From the NCBI GenBank assembly GCA_016648135.1, contig JADDOH010000150.1, forward strand, positions 1-64,000: a stretch of 64,000 bases of DNA, read 5' to 3'. Both the position numbers and the translations under genes were made by a program. The DNA comes from Agrypnia vestita. Taxonomy: Eukaryota > Arthropoda > Insecta > Trichoptera > Phryganeidae. The stretch's first letter is position 1; every line of letters begins with the position of its first letter. Shown here piece by piece: positions 54,886 through 64,000 of this stretch. The notes under the pieces are model-generated. The model was not told the DNA's origin and searched no databases. It saw nothing but the letters and a program-made list of their open reading frames with translations.

Positions 54886-55314
54886 TTTGACGTTCGCTAA
54901 AAAGAATTAAGCCAAATAAATAAAAATCCTCAAAAATAAAGCGCTGAGCATAATATTAAAAATAAATTGATACAACCAATCAAAGCGATGCTAAAACGAT
55001 AAAGAATAATGAAAATCAGACAAATAATTAAATTTAATATATTTCTGTATGTATCAAATTTTTAATGGACACTTTTGAATTCATAAAAAATAATCAAAAC
55101 AACATAGATTAGAAAACATGAAGTAAGACCTTTTAGAAAGAAAATTCAATTATGCACGGTGCAGTGAATATGTATGCTAAAACCGCGTTCCTGATACCTA
55201 TTAGATGACTTTTGCACATCTCGGCATTTTTATGCATATGCTTTGAGAAGTTTACTTACTCCGTTAGAGGTAAACTTGCGATGTGACACATTTACTTCAC
55301 ACTCATACACACAA

Positions 55315-55355
<41 letters not shown>

Positions 55356-55800
55356 CTCTCAAAGGCTCTGTCTAATTATATTACTGATGTAAACAAATAT
55401 AAATGGCTGTAAGAAAACCTGTGAACGAAAAATAAAATAATAATTTAATAAAGCAATGTGCCAGGAAACATTGGGAAGAAACAGTTATAACATATTCTAA
55501 GAAAAAGCTAAAGAAATATGTGAGGCTAACTTTTGATTGAAATTTATTTTAATTATATGTACCTCATTACTGTTTATATTAGTATGTTATTGTAAAATGT
55601 TTGCTTTATCTACATTAAGAAACAGAAAAATAAATTAATAATGAAGTTGCAACAAAATTCTAAGAATTTTTAGAACAATTAATGTCACCATAAACTTCAA
55701 GTCTTCTTTCAGAAGAAAACATATTCTTCGGACAATTAACACTTAAAAATACATCCAACGTGAAGCAAAAATTTATCAAATTATCAAATGTCGTAAATGT
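54886..55800. repeat. AT-rich stretch with (CA)n(TA)n microsatellite
   Basis: ACACACACACACACATATAT runs from about 55308 to 55356. The rest is unassigned AT-rich DNA. Confidence 0.7.
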
Positions 55801-56225
55801 ACGTTATTTCGATATACTAAGAGGCGTGCAACAGTGAATCGCATAGCACAGACAGATCGCCGCTGATGTATTTAAGATGTGTACGTGTGTATACACAAGA
55901 CGGGTGGCTGTAGCAAAATCGTATGGGGTCAATCTGACCTCCTCCGTAATTCTAGTGTTGAAATGGCGGCGAACACGCCATTTCAAACCGTGGTACCGGT
56001 GTGAGTGCACTGTGTAGGTACGTGGTAGGTATTTACGTACGTGTGTGTGTGTGTGTGTGTGAAAGTTTCTCGAAATATCTTGCGGAGAAGAAAACCGGAT
56101 CGGACATTATTTTACCTCAGTTTAGTTTTTCGAAAGTTATTCGACTTTGATTGCGGCTAAAATGGCTAATACCCATTTCGAACCGACCGAACGGTGCTGT
56201 GCGCTTGTAGGTAAATATAAAAATA
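55800..56225. other. GC-richer patch with ATGGCGG words and (GT)n
   Basis: GAAATGGCG...CGCCATTTC (55959-55984) is a 9-bp palindrome. AAAATGGCTAATACCCATTT (about 56160) looks like a diverged copy, both followed by an AACCG word. A (GT)n run lies at 56040-56060. It might be regulatory; no gene is supported. Confidence 0.35.
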
Positions 56226-58054
56226 TTCGCATTCAGAAATAGCACAGCCTATGCAAAGCGAATGTTTCAAATTTAAAGTATTTTCTTCAAATATTACTAT
56301 TCATAGTATTTCATTATAATTTGTAATTATTGTTACAAATAAGAACTACAAGTAGTTTAAGTGATTCCTTGCTCATGGACTATTCAAAACTCTTTTATTC
56401 TGACAGTTTAAGAATTATATTCTCTCTTTTTATCTCTCCCTATTACAATTTGTGATCGGCGCTTCTTGTATTAAGCACCAGGATTCTTGGTCTCTTATGG
56501 TCCTGCGAGCATCCTTAATAGTTGGTAAATTTCGAGAAGTTATTATTATAAGATAAAACTTCTCTGAATTCACCAACCATTTTTTCAAAATTAATATATT
56601 TTAACCACCCTAAATTCATACATTTTAACCATATTCCATTATCTATTCTTTGTGCCTCACAAAGAATAGATAATGAACAATTTGGAAACCGCTGGAAATC
56701 TTAAAGAATTTAAAAACATTTATGAATGACATCACATTCCACAACATATCTCTGATCTTAGGTTTGTTCATGTTACTGACCAATCAGACCCTTCTAACTA
56801 GGCGACTCGCTATGCTACCCGAATAGGTTTATAAAATTGTGTATTGAGGTTAGTTATTTATGATACCAAATGATGAGAGATTAAATTTTAACATAACATG
56901 AGCTAAACTTATTTACGCTACTAATTAAATATTGTATAATATATGTAATTTTTAAATGAATATTGTGAATATATTTTTCAGTACATTCATTTTTTACATT
57001 TATTTTTCGCTGTACCTTTCCAAAAAAGAGGTAAGCTCTTGTGCTTGGAGAAGGACTTAAAATTTTATTTGTTAATAGGTTATATATTTAAAGTAAATAA
57101 ATGTTATAATACTTAAATATAATTCTGTTTTTTTTTAATATTCATTTAATTTCTTTTATAATAGTCTTTTAGCTGTAGGAAAATTATTAACGTTGTTTAT
57201 GCCTAGGATGTTTTTTTTATATAATATATCGTGTATTATTTTGGATAAAACGCCAAAAATATTATTTTATTCTCAACAGAGTGTAGAAAAATTTGTAAGA
57301 AACTTTTGTTTTGTTGTTTTTATAGTTAAGAATCTATTCTAACAGGAATCGTTTGATGAAGCTGCTTAACTTTTCACGATATTTCCTGTTTCACATTTTA
57401 TTAATTATTGAATGAAAATATATTTTCCTTCTCTCTCAAACTTAAGTAAGACACTAGAGCACTTTCCCTGCAATCGTTTTGATTGCAGGACGCATCTAAC
57501 ATGTCTACTAAACTATATTTTCATTAACTACCGCCAAGATGCTTAAAATGCGCCTAAGTGTAGGCAATCTGTAAAGCGTATTTTTAAAAGTAAAATGTAC
57601 CGATAAACACACATTCTTGCGTATCCTTACATTTTCTGACAAATCCTCCCAAAAATATATAATAGTTTAAATATTTGGAATAATCATCATCATTTTCATC
57701 CCTTCCTCTAAGAGCCTAGGTGTAATGCCTCCATATTTCCATGTATTTTGTTTTTTTACCACTTGATAAGTAATCGATACCCAATCTGCCTTAAAAGGGT
57801 ATTTATTGCTATTTTGACACACCACTGTCCGCTTTTCCTCTTGGTTGTCAAGTAGGTATGTTATATAAATTGTCTCTAGCATTTTCAAACTATCTCTTGA
57901 GATATTCGTAAAGTGAGATGTGATTCTTACATAACTTGTACCTTCATGTGTTTTATTTAAATTAATTAAAATTGAATCCTTCAATAACAGCAACATAACT
58001 TTTTGGTAATATTATTTAAATTACTTAAAATCAAACACTCGTATAAAACCACTT
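56226..58054. repeat. AT-rich stretch; perfect 18-bp hairpin at 56637-56675
   Basis: CATTATCTATTCTTTGTG-cct-CACAAAGAATAGATAATG is a perfect hairpin with a 3-nt loop. The remainder holds no recognised gene or repeat. Confidence 0.7.
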
Positions 58055-58110
58055 TTTACTGAATTATCAACATTTTTCGGGGCCAATGGTCATTTCACCA
58101 GAATACAAAT
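58040..58110 (-). mobile_element. Hammerhead family A fragment
   Basis: The minus strand has CTGGTGA (box I with one change), A, TGACC-att-GGCCCC, GAAA, AATGTTGATAATTCAGTAAA and AAGTGGTTTTATAC. Stem III lost its palindrome. The right-hand partner is not seen. Confidence 0.65.
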
Positions 58111-58340
58111 TTTTTAAATTTATTTGTAAGCAAATATTTACAGATACAAGAAAATGATATGTATACATGAACTTATTAACTTATATCCTAGCATATTTCG
58201 CAAAAAAATTATTAAAATAAGACATAAGTAGTAACAGTAGCAAATAAAACATAAATAATTAAATAACATGTTGAGAATTTCACAAATACCTAGTCGTTTT
58301 ATATAAAGTGTTTTTTTTATTAATCAAAATAAATATTTAG
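58111..58340 (-). other. AT-rich, possible LINE 3' UTR
   Basis: TTTATTTGTAAGCAAATATT and the A-rich remainder resemble the other minus-strand LINE 3' UTRs. Weak. Confidence 0.3.
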
Positions 58341-58797
58341 GTATATATAAAAAGAAACCCGTGTTTCCTTACCCGCGAAGTTTTCTCCACAACCACCCGC
58401 CGATGGTTATGGTGGTAGATAGTCCTTGGTGTCACATCGAAAATTTGCGAGTTTGGTGGGGGTGGCTGTGCGTGGGTGGGAGTGGGTGACGAAAATGTGC
58501 TTTCTAGCACATTTTTTTGTTATGGCAAGGCCGCAAATGCTTCAGATTGTTTCAAAATAGACGCGCCGACTGTGTCAATGAGTCTAGAAGGTTTCGGAAA
58601 AACCTGATCTAGAAAGTTCTGGAAGGAGAAGGTTCTAGAAAATTCCCGAAAGTTCTACAAGCTTCTAAACTGAGTGGCGGAATATGACGGTGTGTCTAGA
58701 AGCTTCCTGTACATTCGATAAATTTCTTGAAAGTTCTATAACGATCCAAACATTGTACTAAAAAACTACGCGTGTGAAGCCGCGCGGGCACAGCTAG
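58341..58797 (+). mobile_element. Non-autonomous Helitron, copy 2, carrying HSE arrays
   Basis: Nearly collinear with 13411-13913 (GAAACCCGTGTTTCCTTACC, GTGGGTGGGAGTGGGTGACG, GCGAGTTTGGTGGGGGTGGC). It ends with the GCCGCGCGGGC hairpin and CTAG (58794-58797) followed by T. The TC 5' end is not clear. About 46 bp shorter than copy 1, mostly from loss of one HSE block. Confidence 0.82.
58598..58737. promoter_or_regulatory. Heat-shock element arrays inside Helitron copy 2
   Basis: AGAAA-GTTCT-GGAAG (58611-58625); AGAAG-GTTCT-AGAAA-ATTCC-CGAAA-GTTCT (58627-58656, six perfect units); AGAAG-CTTCC (58698-58707); TTTCT-TGAAA-GTTCT (58723-58737). The central array is more perfect here than in copy 1, where two of the corresponding units are mutated. 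Confidence 0.8.
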
Positions 58798-58879
58798 TTA
58801 AATAAGAAAAATAAAAAGTTACTTTTTGAGAAGTTATTATTATTACACATTATGTAATAATTTTAAGTTATAAAATCAA

Positions 58880-59085
58880 AGATTATTAAAACCTTTATAA
58901 TCCTAGCGCGGTCAGCCACGTTAAACTGCCGTGGGACCTTAGTTAGGCGATACGCCATCCTAAGTGTGTCGGTTAAATCACGCTTTTCAGGTTAAGTTCA
59001 CTTACCAGTTAGCTAACTGGTTTACCGACCGCCTCCGTCGGCAGATGCAGGACTGTTGCAAGCCGCCGTGTTTTATAATTAATTT
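58880..59085. other. GC-richer unknown block
   Basis: GCGCGGTCAGCCACGTTAAA, ACCGACCGCCTCCGTCGGCA and the perfect palindrome ACCAGTTAGCTAACTGGT (59005-59022) stand out from AT-rich flanks. No ORF. It may be a repeat or a structured region; I do not recognise it. Confidence 0.35.
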
Positions 59086-59329
59086 CAAACGATTTACTGC
59101 AACTTGCATGCTAATATTTTTATTTCAAAATGATTGACATCAAAATTAACGTGTCGTTAAATTTAACGAAAATAGCCCTAAATGATGAAATTATTGCGCT
59201 CAAACACAGGGCTTTATTTTTAAATACATGGTGCGTCGCTTATTTCATACAACGTATTCATATTAGATAAGAATACTTGGTTATTTTAGAAACAGGCGGA
59301 ATAAGCCCTGAAGGTTGAACTAATTTGAT

Positions 59330-59870
59330 ATCAAAATGGCAGATGGAGAAAGAAAAAAACTATTAGAAGTCTTCGAGATGTGGACCTACAGACGTGCCCT
59401 AGGAATTTCCTGGAGAGACCACATTACGAATGAAAAGGTTCACAGCAGGATCAATGGAACCAGGCACATGATGAATACCATCTCGAAAAGTCGTGCAAAA
59501 TGGATGAGGCATATTTTACGCCATGAAATCTGCTGGAAACTTTACTGGAGGGAATGGTAGAGGGAAAGATTGCCAGTGGGCGCCCTCGCCGTGAATATCT
59601 TGAGCAAGTGTGCCAAGATATGAATTTTGCATCCTACACAGAGCTGAAGAGGATCGCCGGAGACAAAGCAGAATGGAGAAGATGTGCTTTACTGCAAACC
59701 AATCCCACGGATTGAAATCCAGGAAGGAAGGAGAGTCTGCTAATAAAGAATGAAGAATCAATGCTGATTGATCAATTGACTGAAGTGCAGTGCAGAACAA
59801 AGAGCAATGGAAAATTGATCCATCAAGTAATGCATCCAGGCCACTGACTTACCTAGAAGAAAAAAAAATT
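59330..59870 (+). pseudogene. RTE-like LINE C-terminal ORF with 3' UTR
   Basis: Frame 59336-59560 reads EVFEMWTYRRALGISWRDHI, TNEKVHSRIN and SRAKWMRHILRHE. After one frameshift near 59535 the family-typical end follows: EGMVEGKIASGRPRREYLEQ, VCQDMNFASYTELKRIAGDK, AEWRRC ... PTD to TGA at about 59713. A UTR of about 140 bp ends in AGAAGAAAAAAAA. One indel away from an open frame, so relatively young. The upstream reverse transcriptase is absent. Confidence 0.82.
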
Positions 59871-60336
59871 CTAGAAACACATTTATAAATAATGACAAAT
59901 TTCAGTCCACTTCACCGATCCTAGAGCTTATTGCAGATAAAAATACCCCTCTCCACGCGCCTCCTGACCTACCCGATTAGATTGATTAATTTTGTATTTA
60001 AGTTAGTTATTATCTACACCTGATGATGAAAAATAAGACATATTTGAAAAGTAATAAATTTATTTCGCGAACACATCTCAATATATTTTGTAAATTTTTG
60101 TGAATCTCTAAATTTTTTTTAACATAAAAAGAATACCCATATAACAATGTGATGGTTTTTTAGATTTTTCATTTTAAAAATATACATTTATATAACATCA
60201 AATGTATTATTGAAAGCGCATTCACGAAGTATGATGAAAAAAGAATATTCGCACCGTTTTTATATCTTTTATACTTTAAAAATTGTGTTACTCTATCTTA
60301 AGGGTTCGAAAATAGAATGATTGTTTAACAAAATGT
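59871..60336. other. AT-rich spacer
   Basis: No supportable gene or repeat. Confidence 0.45.
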
Positions 60337-60440
60337 TATTTATGTTAGCGCATAACCTTTTATGGAGATTTTAAGTCTACCAGTTTCGAAATGTACCCTT
60401 CTCTTTATCAGGAGAACCACTTCACCATCAATGTGAGCAA
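60337..60440 (-). mobile_element. Hammerhead family B fragment
   Basis: The minus strand (60378-60411) reads CTGATAA, GAGAAGGGTACATTTC, GAAA, CTGG, TA, then GACTTAAAATCTCCATAAAA, aligning with the intact ribozyme at 43495 and its arm. Changes in box I and stem II should disable it. The matching left arm is not preserved. Confidence 0.65.
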
Positions 60441-60879
60441 AATTCACCATATTTTCTCATATCTTCTCTTGCTATTTGTACAATATTTTTGTATAGAAAG
60501 ATATCATATTAAAATTTAATCATGAGGTTTCATATATTTGAAATACATGAAATGTAAATATTCTTAAAATGATACAAAATAAATGATTTGATCAATTTAT
60601 AAATTACAAAACCTACGATGTTTTAAAAATAAAGAAAATTACCCCACTTTGTGGGTCTGTAATAATCTATTTAAATTAAAAATGCCTTACTAAAGTAAAA
60701 TTTTAGAAGACCAAAAAATACTAAATGGCTTCACGGTCATATGAGAACGTTTTTTTTATTTACAGTTGGGCGAAAATACATTAGAAAAATTATATCATTT
60801 AGAATTACTGTTTGTTTTGAGAAAAATACTTAATTTTTTCTTATAAGATACTGATTACTTATTTTATTAAAGTGTTATG
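60441..60879. other. AT-rich spacer
   Basis: Nothing recognised. Confidence 0.45.
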
Positions 60880-61110
60880 GTTGTTATTACGGTCGTTAAA
60901 CATATTTAACTGTAAATTGTTACGTATATTTTATACGAACCGTTTGTTTTTCCGAGAAACTATTCTCGACGTTTCGTTGAATTCGTATTCAACGTCATCA
61001 GGAGGATGACCTGTACCCGCGAATTCAAAGAAACGTCGAGAATCGTTTCTCGGAAAAACATACGGTTCCAATAAAATATCCGTAACAACTTACAGTTAAA
61101 TAATTGTTTT
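60880..61110. mobile_element. Hammerhead family C foldback element
   Basis: The left arm TTAAACATATTTAACTGTAA and right arm TTACAGTTAAATAATTG are inverted. Inside, CCGTTTGTTTTTCCGAGAAA mirrors TTTCTCGGAAAAACATACGG. A complete minus-strand ribozyme sits at 60965-61004 and a plus-strand half lacking box I at 61021-61060 (GAATTCAAAGAAACGTCGAG). The centre, GGAGGATGACCTGTACCC, is about 18 bp. No coding. Confidence 0.75.
60965..61004 (-). ncRNA. Hammerhead ribozyme, family C, intact core
   Basis: CTGATGA (61001-60995), an extra C, stem II GTTGAAT-acga-ATTCAAC (seven perfect pairs), GAAA (60975-60972), C-G, UC with predicted cleavage after the base at 60968, and stem I CTC/GAG (61004-61002 with 60967-60965). 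ACGT across stem III is palindromic, so a dimer is the likely active form. All invariant bases are present. Confidence 0.82.
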
Positions 61111-61789
61111 ATATTGAATGCTGTGTAAATTGTAATTAAATATAAATTTAATATTTCTGTGACTTTAAATCCATATTTATCAATATTTTATAATGATATT
61201 AATGAAATCACGTATTCTTGACAACAATATTAGTCACTTTTTTTTTGAAAAAGATTTAAAAAATTGTTCCCGTACTTGCAAGATTAATGCTCATTCACTT
61301 GTATACATGTATATGCACATTTTTTAACAACATTAAGATTGATAGTTTTCCTGTCGTACATATATACTAGCACGGATTCGTATGCGTACCGTTCTACGAT
61401 CGCGATACTTCCTCCGCAAGTAAACCGACTTGCTCACATACTTTCAGTCAAGTGAATTCTAGAAAAAGAGGAACTGGCTTGATACACAGTTCTTCAATCA
61501 AAGTTTAAATATTAATACTAAGCTACAGTTTAAATGTAGAAAAAAATTTAACAATCGTGTAATAGAATTTACATTTTTTTTGTATCTTGTATAATGCATA
61601 TCGTTTATAATTGTCTTAATTTTAATAATACGCTTAAATAACCGCAATGGACTGTAGTTAAGCATAAAATAAATGTCTAAAAATGATTAGTAAACTGAAT
61701 AAACCAACAAGATATACATTACATTTCATCTTATATTTTGATAAATCAATAAATAAATTTAGATAATTTTTTTTATAAATTTTTAGAGT
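61111..61789. other. AT-rich spacer
   Basis: No supportable gene. A small GC-richer patch at 61370-61440 has no clear signal. Confidence 0.45.
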
Positions 61790-62060
61790 ATGTATTTACT
61801 AATTATTGTTAATACACAATACAATAACCTGTATGGCTCTGAATGCTGGGTATCGAGTAGAAAGGATGAAATGTCTCTCCTTATATTTGAAAGAAAAATA
61901 TTCGGTCCAGTACAGATAAACGGAGTTGGAGAATACGATACAACGTGGAGGTCTACAATATTTACAGTAAGCCCAACATAATACAATTTATCAACATAAG
62001 CAGGCTGTGATTGCCGGGGCACGTGGAAATAATGAGTGAAGATAGAACGCCAAAAAAGTA
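61790..62060 (+). pseudogene. RTE-like LINE ORF fragment
   Basis: The + strand reads LYGSECWVSSRKDEMSLLIF, ERKIFGPVQINGV and, after shifts, TRYNVELQQLY-, SEPNIIQ- and GHVEIMSEDRTPKK-like residues. YGSECW...D...L..FERK.....FGPV...G.W..RYN.EL..LY is a hallmark of an abundant insect RTE-type LINE. Frameshifts near 61935 and 62005 break it. It abuts the MITE at 62050, which may have inserted in it. Confidence 0.75.
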
Positions 62061-62598
62061 ACCCATAAAATCCAAGTTTTTATTAAGCTCCCTTTCTTTG
62101 TAAAATATAATAACAATTAACGACGAAATAAAACATATAACATAACACTAAACTTACTTAACATATTTCTAAAATGTCAGATGTTTTGAGCTTTGATAAG
62201 AAACTTCATGCTTTGAAGATTAAATTCTAAAAACATTTGTCGGTCAATTTAGATTTTCGAAATTCGTAGTGAAGTACCTATTATAAATCGATGGAGTAAT
62301 TCAAATTTAGAAAATATTCCGCGACGTTATCGGGCTGCTGTTGCTAGCAATCAAACTTTTGTAATGATTCCAATTTGAAAAAACTATTTTAAATTTTTAA
62401 AAATCCAAAATTATATGATAATTAATTTTTTTTAACAAAAATTTGAAAGACATTCTTGATCGTCGCCACGGGTCTGCTTGCAAAGTTTCAGCTCGATTGA
62501 ATCACGGGAAAAGGGTAAAAAATTCATCCAAAGTTTTTTCGATGGCAAGCCGGCAAGCAAGCAAGCAAGCAGACGCCACGAATTAATATAAAGGGAGT
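62050..62598 (+). repeat. CTCCCTTT-end MITE-like repeat, copy 4
   Basis: It starts CAAAAAAGTAACCCATAAAA, CTCCCTTTCTTTGTAAAATA (62088) and ends GGCAAGCAAGCAAGCAAGCA, GACGCCACGAATTAATATAA, AGGGAG (62597). The full-length reference copy of the family. Confidence 0.78.
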
Positions 62599-64000
62599 AA
62601 AAAGATACTCCACACAAAGCCCCATCATGGGGCATGAGAATTTCTGAAATGCATTACTTTTTCAAAGACAACACTGAAAAACGAAATAATTTATTTTTTT
62701 AAATTTATTTAACCAGAATTAAATTTCTTGGACTTACACAGAAAGAGAACTCATGTAGTCGGATGCGAACCGTAAACTCAGATTAACAGTTATGAGAATA
62801 GGCTGTAGTATTCTTTTGCAGTTAGTTGTGTTGACTACTCAGTTAAACCTATATTCCTCTGTAAATTTATTTCTAAATTACAATCAAACAAAATCCAAAA
62901 TTGTCTTCGCACGCATTTGAAAAGGTATTTTAATATGGTCGCATTGGACTCTGAACGTTTTGTATTCTAATTAATTTTCTACGTAATTGATGAACCAAAA
63001 AAAGATATGCTTATTTGGAGAAGGTTATTGTGTGCCAGGAATGAGGCAATGCGATAAAACTCTTCTTAGGGTGGACCAGTCATGTAAAAGGTTCAACAAG
63101 ATACATATTACATTGGGAAAAACTGAAAAACCTTAGAGTTACGTCACTGCGTTATCTTAAGGAGCTCATATACTTCAACACGATCGTGTATATAAGATTT
63201 TGCTCTTGCAAATCAAAAATTTTACTTTTTATGACAGAATGCAACAATTGGTTTTTCTACTCTGTAAAATACAAAATATTCAAAAAATGTCAGCTTGGCT
63301 TTTAACTGTAAAATGACTTTTACGATGATCTATCTATAAATGAGTTAAAATACAAACCTCATCCGTGAACACGCACCTTAGGAATACAATTTTTGAATGG
63401 AAGTGAAACATAGTAAAAATGTAATAAGCTGCATTTTTAACATTTAATTTTTAACATTTAAGTTAAATGAAAATGTATAATGAAAAAATATCACATGTAC
63501 ATTACTTTTTCTTGTAGCGCAAGTTTGATATATTTTTTTACCATTTTCAAAACGATTTCATGATTTATTTTACTTTTTCACAAAAAAAATTAAAATATTA
63601 ATAATGATTACATGAATACATAACGAATCATTGTATAACATTTGTTTGTTATCGAAAACAATTATTTCGGGAACTGTTCCAAAAGCGGATTTTCCCGGTG
63701 AAACTTAAAACAATACACATTTTTTCAAACGCCCCTCGTATTTACAAAAATCCAATTAAGCGCTTTTCAAAAGACCCTTTCCTTCGTATTTCAGATGAAA
63801 ACATTACGAAATAAAAATATATCAAAGGCGCCCGAACTCCCGAACAAAAGACGTTCATTATTATTTACAACCTCGCGAACGAAAACATATCAAAGTACAC
63901 AATTACTTTGACGGTTGAAATGCCAAAAAATACAAATTTTCAATATCCGGACACCCTTGACCCACTTTAGGGTCCAAAAAGACCTCGGGGAGCTCAAATT
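62599..64000. other. Unassigned right edge
   Basis: No gene is recognised. The last 350 bp is somewhat GC-richer (TATTTACAACCTCGCGAACG, CCGGACACCCTTGACCCACT) and may approach another island or exon outside the window. Confidence 0.4.

Noticed and set aside
1..64000. CRISPR arrays, operons, integrons, phage genes
   Set aside because: No regularly spaced repeats or bacterial-type coding density; all evidence is eukaryotic.

Overview
The window is AT-rich eukaryotic nuclear DNA, almost certainly from an insect. The reasons are cecropia-type mariners, RTE- and Jockey-like LINE fragments of the kind common in insects, tRNA-derived SINEs, and GT-AG splice signals at the two plausible exons. The order cannot be fixed from the sequence. 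There are no bacterial-style genes, operons or CRISPR arrays. Nearly all recognisable content is transposable-element debris, with a few CpG/TGCA-rich islands and two candidate host exons on the + strand.

Host content: a GC-rich zone at 43.74-45.1 kb ends in a convincing first coding exon (44994-45094, in-frame stop upstream, donor GTGAGT). A second exon candidate at 29647-29759 has an acceptor, a donor (GTAAGT) and an ATG followed by a signal-peptide-like hydrophobic run. Both end in the same codon phase. GC/TGCA-rich islands lie near 11.0, 25.2-25.5, 28.6-28.9, 32.2-32.4, 36.1-36.4, 43.7-45.1 and 54.7-54.9 kb. Several share a motif of the form TGCATTnCGGCCnAGTGCA followed by CAAGGTCGnCCG. 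They may be promoters or 5' exons of one or more genes whose bodies lie mostly outside the window.

Mobile content, left to right: RTE-like LINE 3' ends (0-0.35, 5.4, 17.0, 17.4-17.8, 30.2, 48.4, 54.3-54.7, 59.3-59.8 and 61.8-62.1 kb); Jockey/CR1-like reverse-transcriptase fragments (17.9-18.6, 23.2-25.05 and 25.6-26.1 kb); two copies of one cecropia mariner (6.2-7.4 kb with a 132-bp deletion; 30.4-31.7 kb, full length but broken); a second, very decayed mariner (51.5-52.05 kb); two non-autonomous Helitrons (13.41-13.91 and 58.34-58.80 kb); two tRNA-SINE families; several MITE-like or palindromic repeats; and satellites.

The two most interesting systems are these. (1) At least a dozen Penelope-like or retrozyme-like insertions carry hammerhead self-cleaving ribozyme motifs. 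Four sequence families can be told apart by their stems, all with tiny palindromic stem III sequences (ACATGT, ACCGGT, ACGT) that suggest dimeric ribozymes. Many are arranged as inverted, outward-facing pairs. One pair brackets a Penelope-type GIY-YIG C-terminal coding remnant, and two short elements of 166 and 168 bp have clear 12- and 19-bp target-site duplications. (2) Both Helitron copies carry dense arrays of heat-shock elements (alternating nGAAn/nTTCn, up to six perfect consecutive units), so they could scatter HSF-binding sites through the genome.
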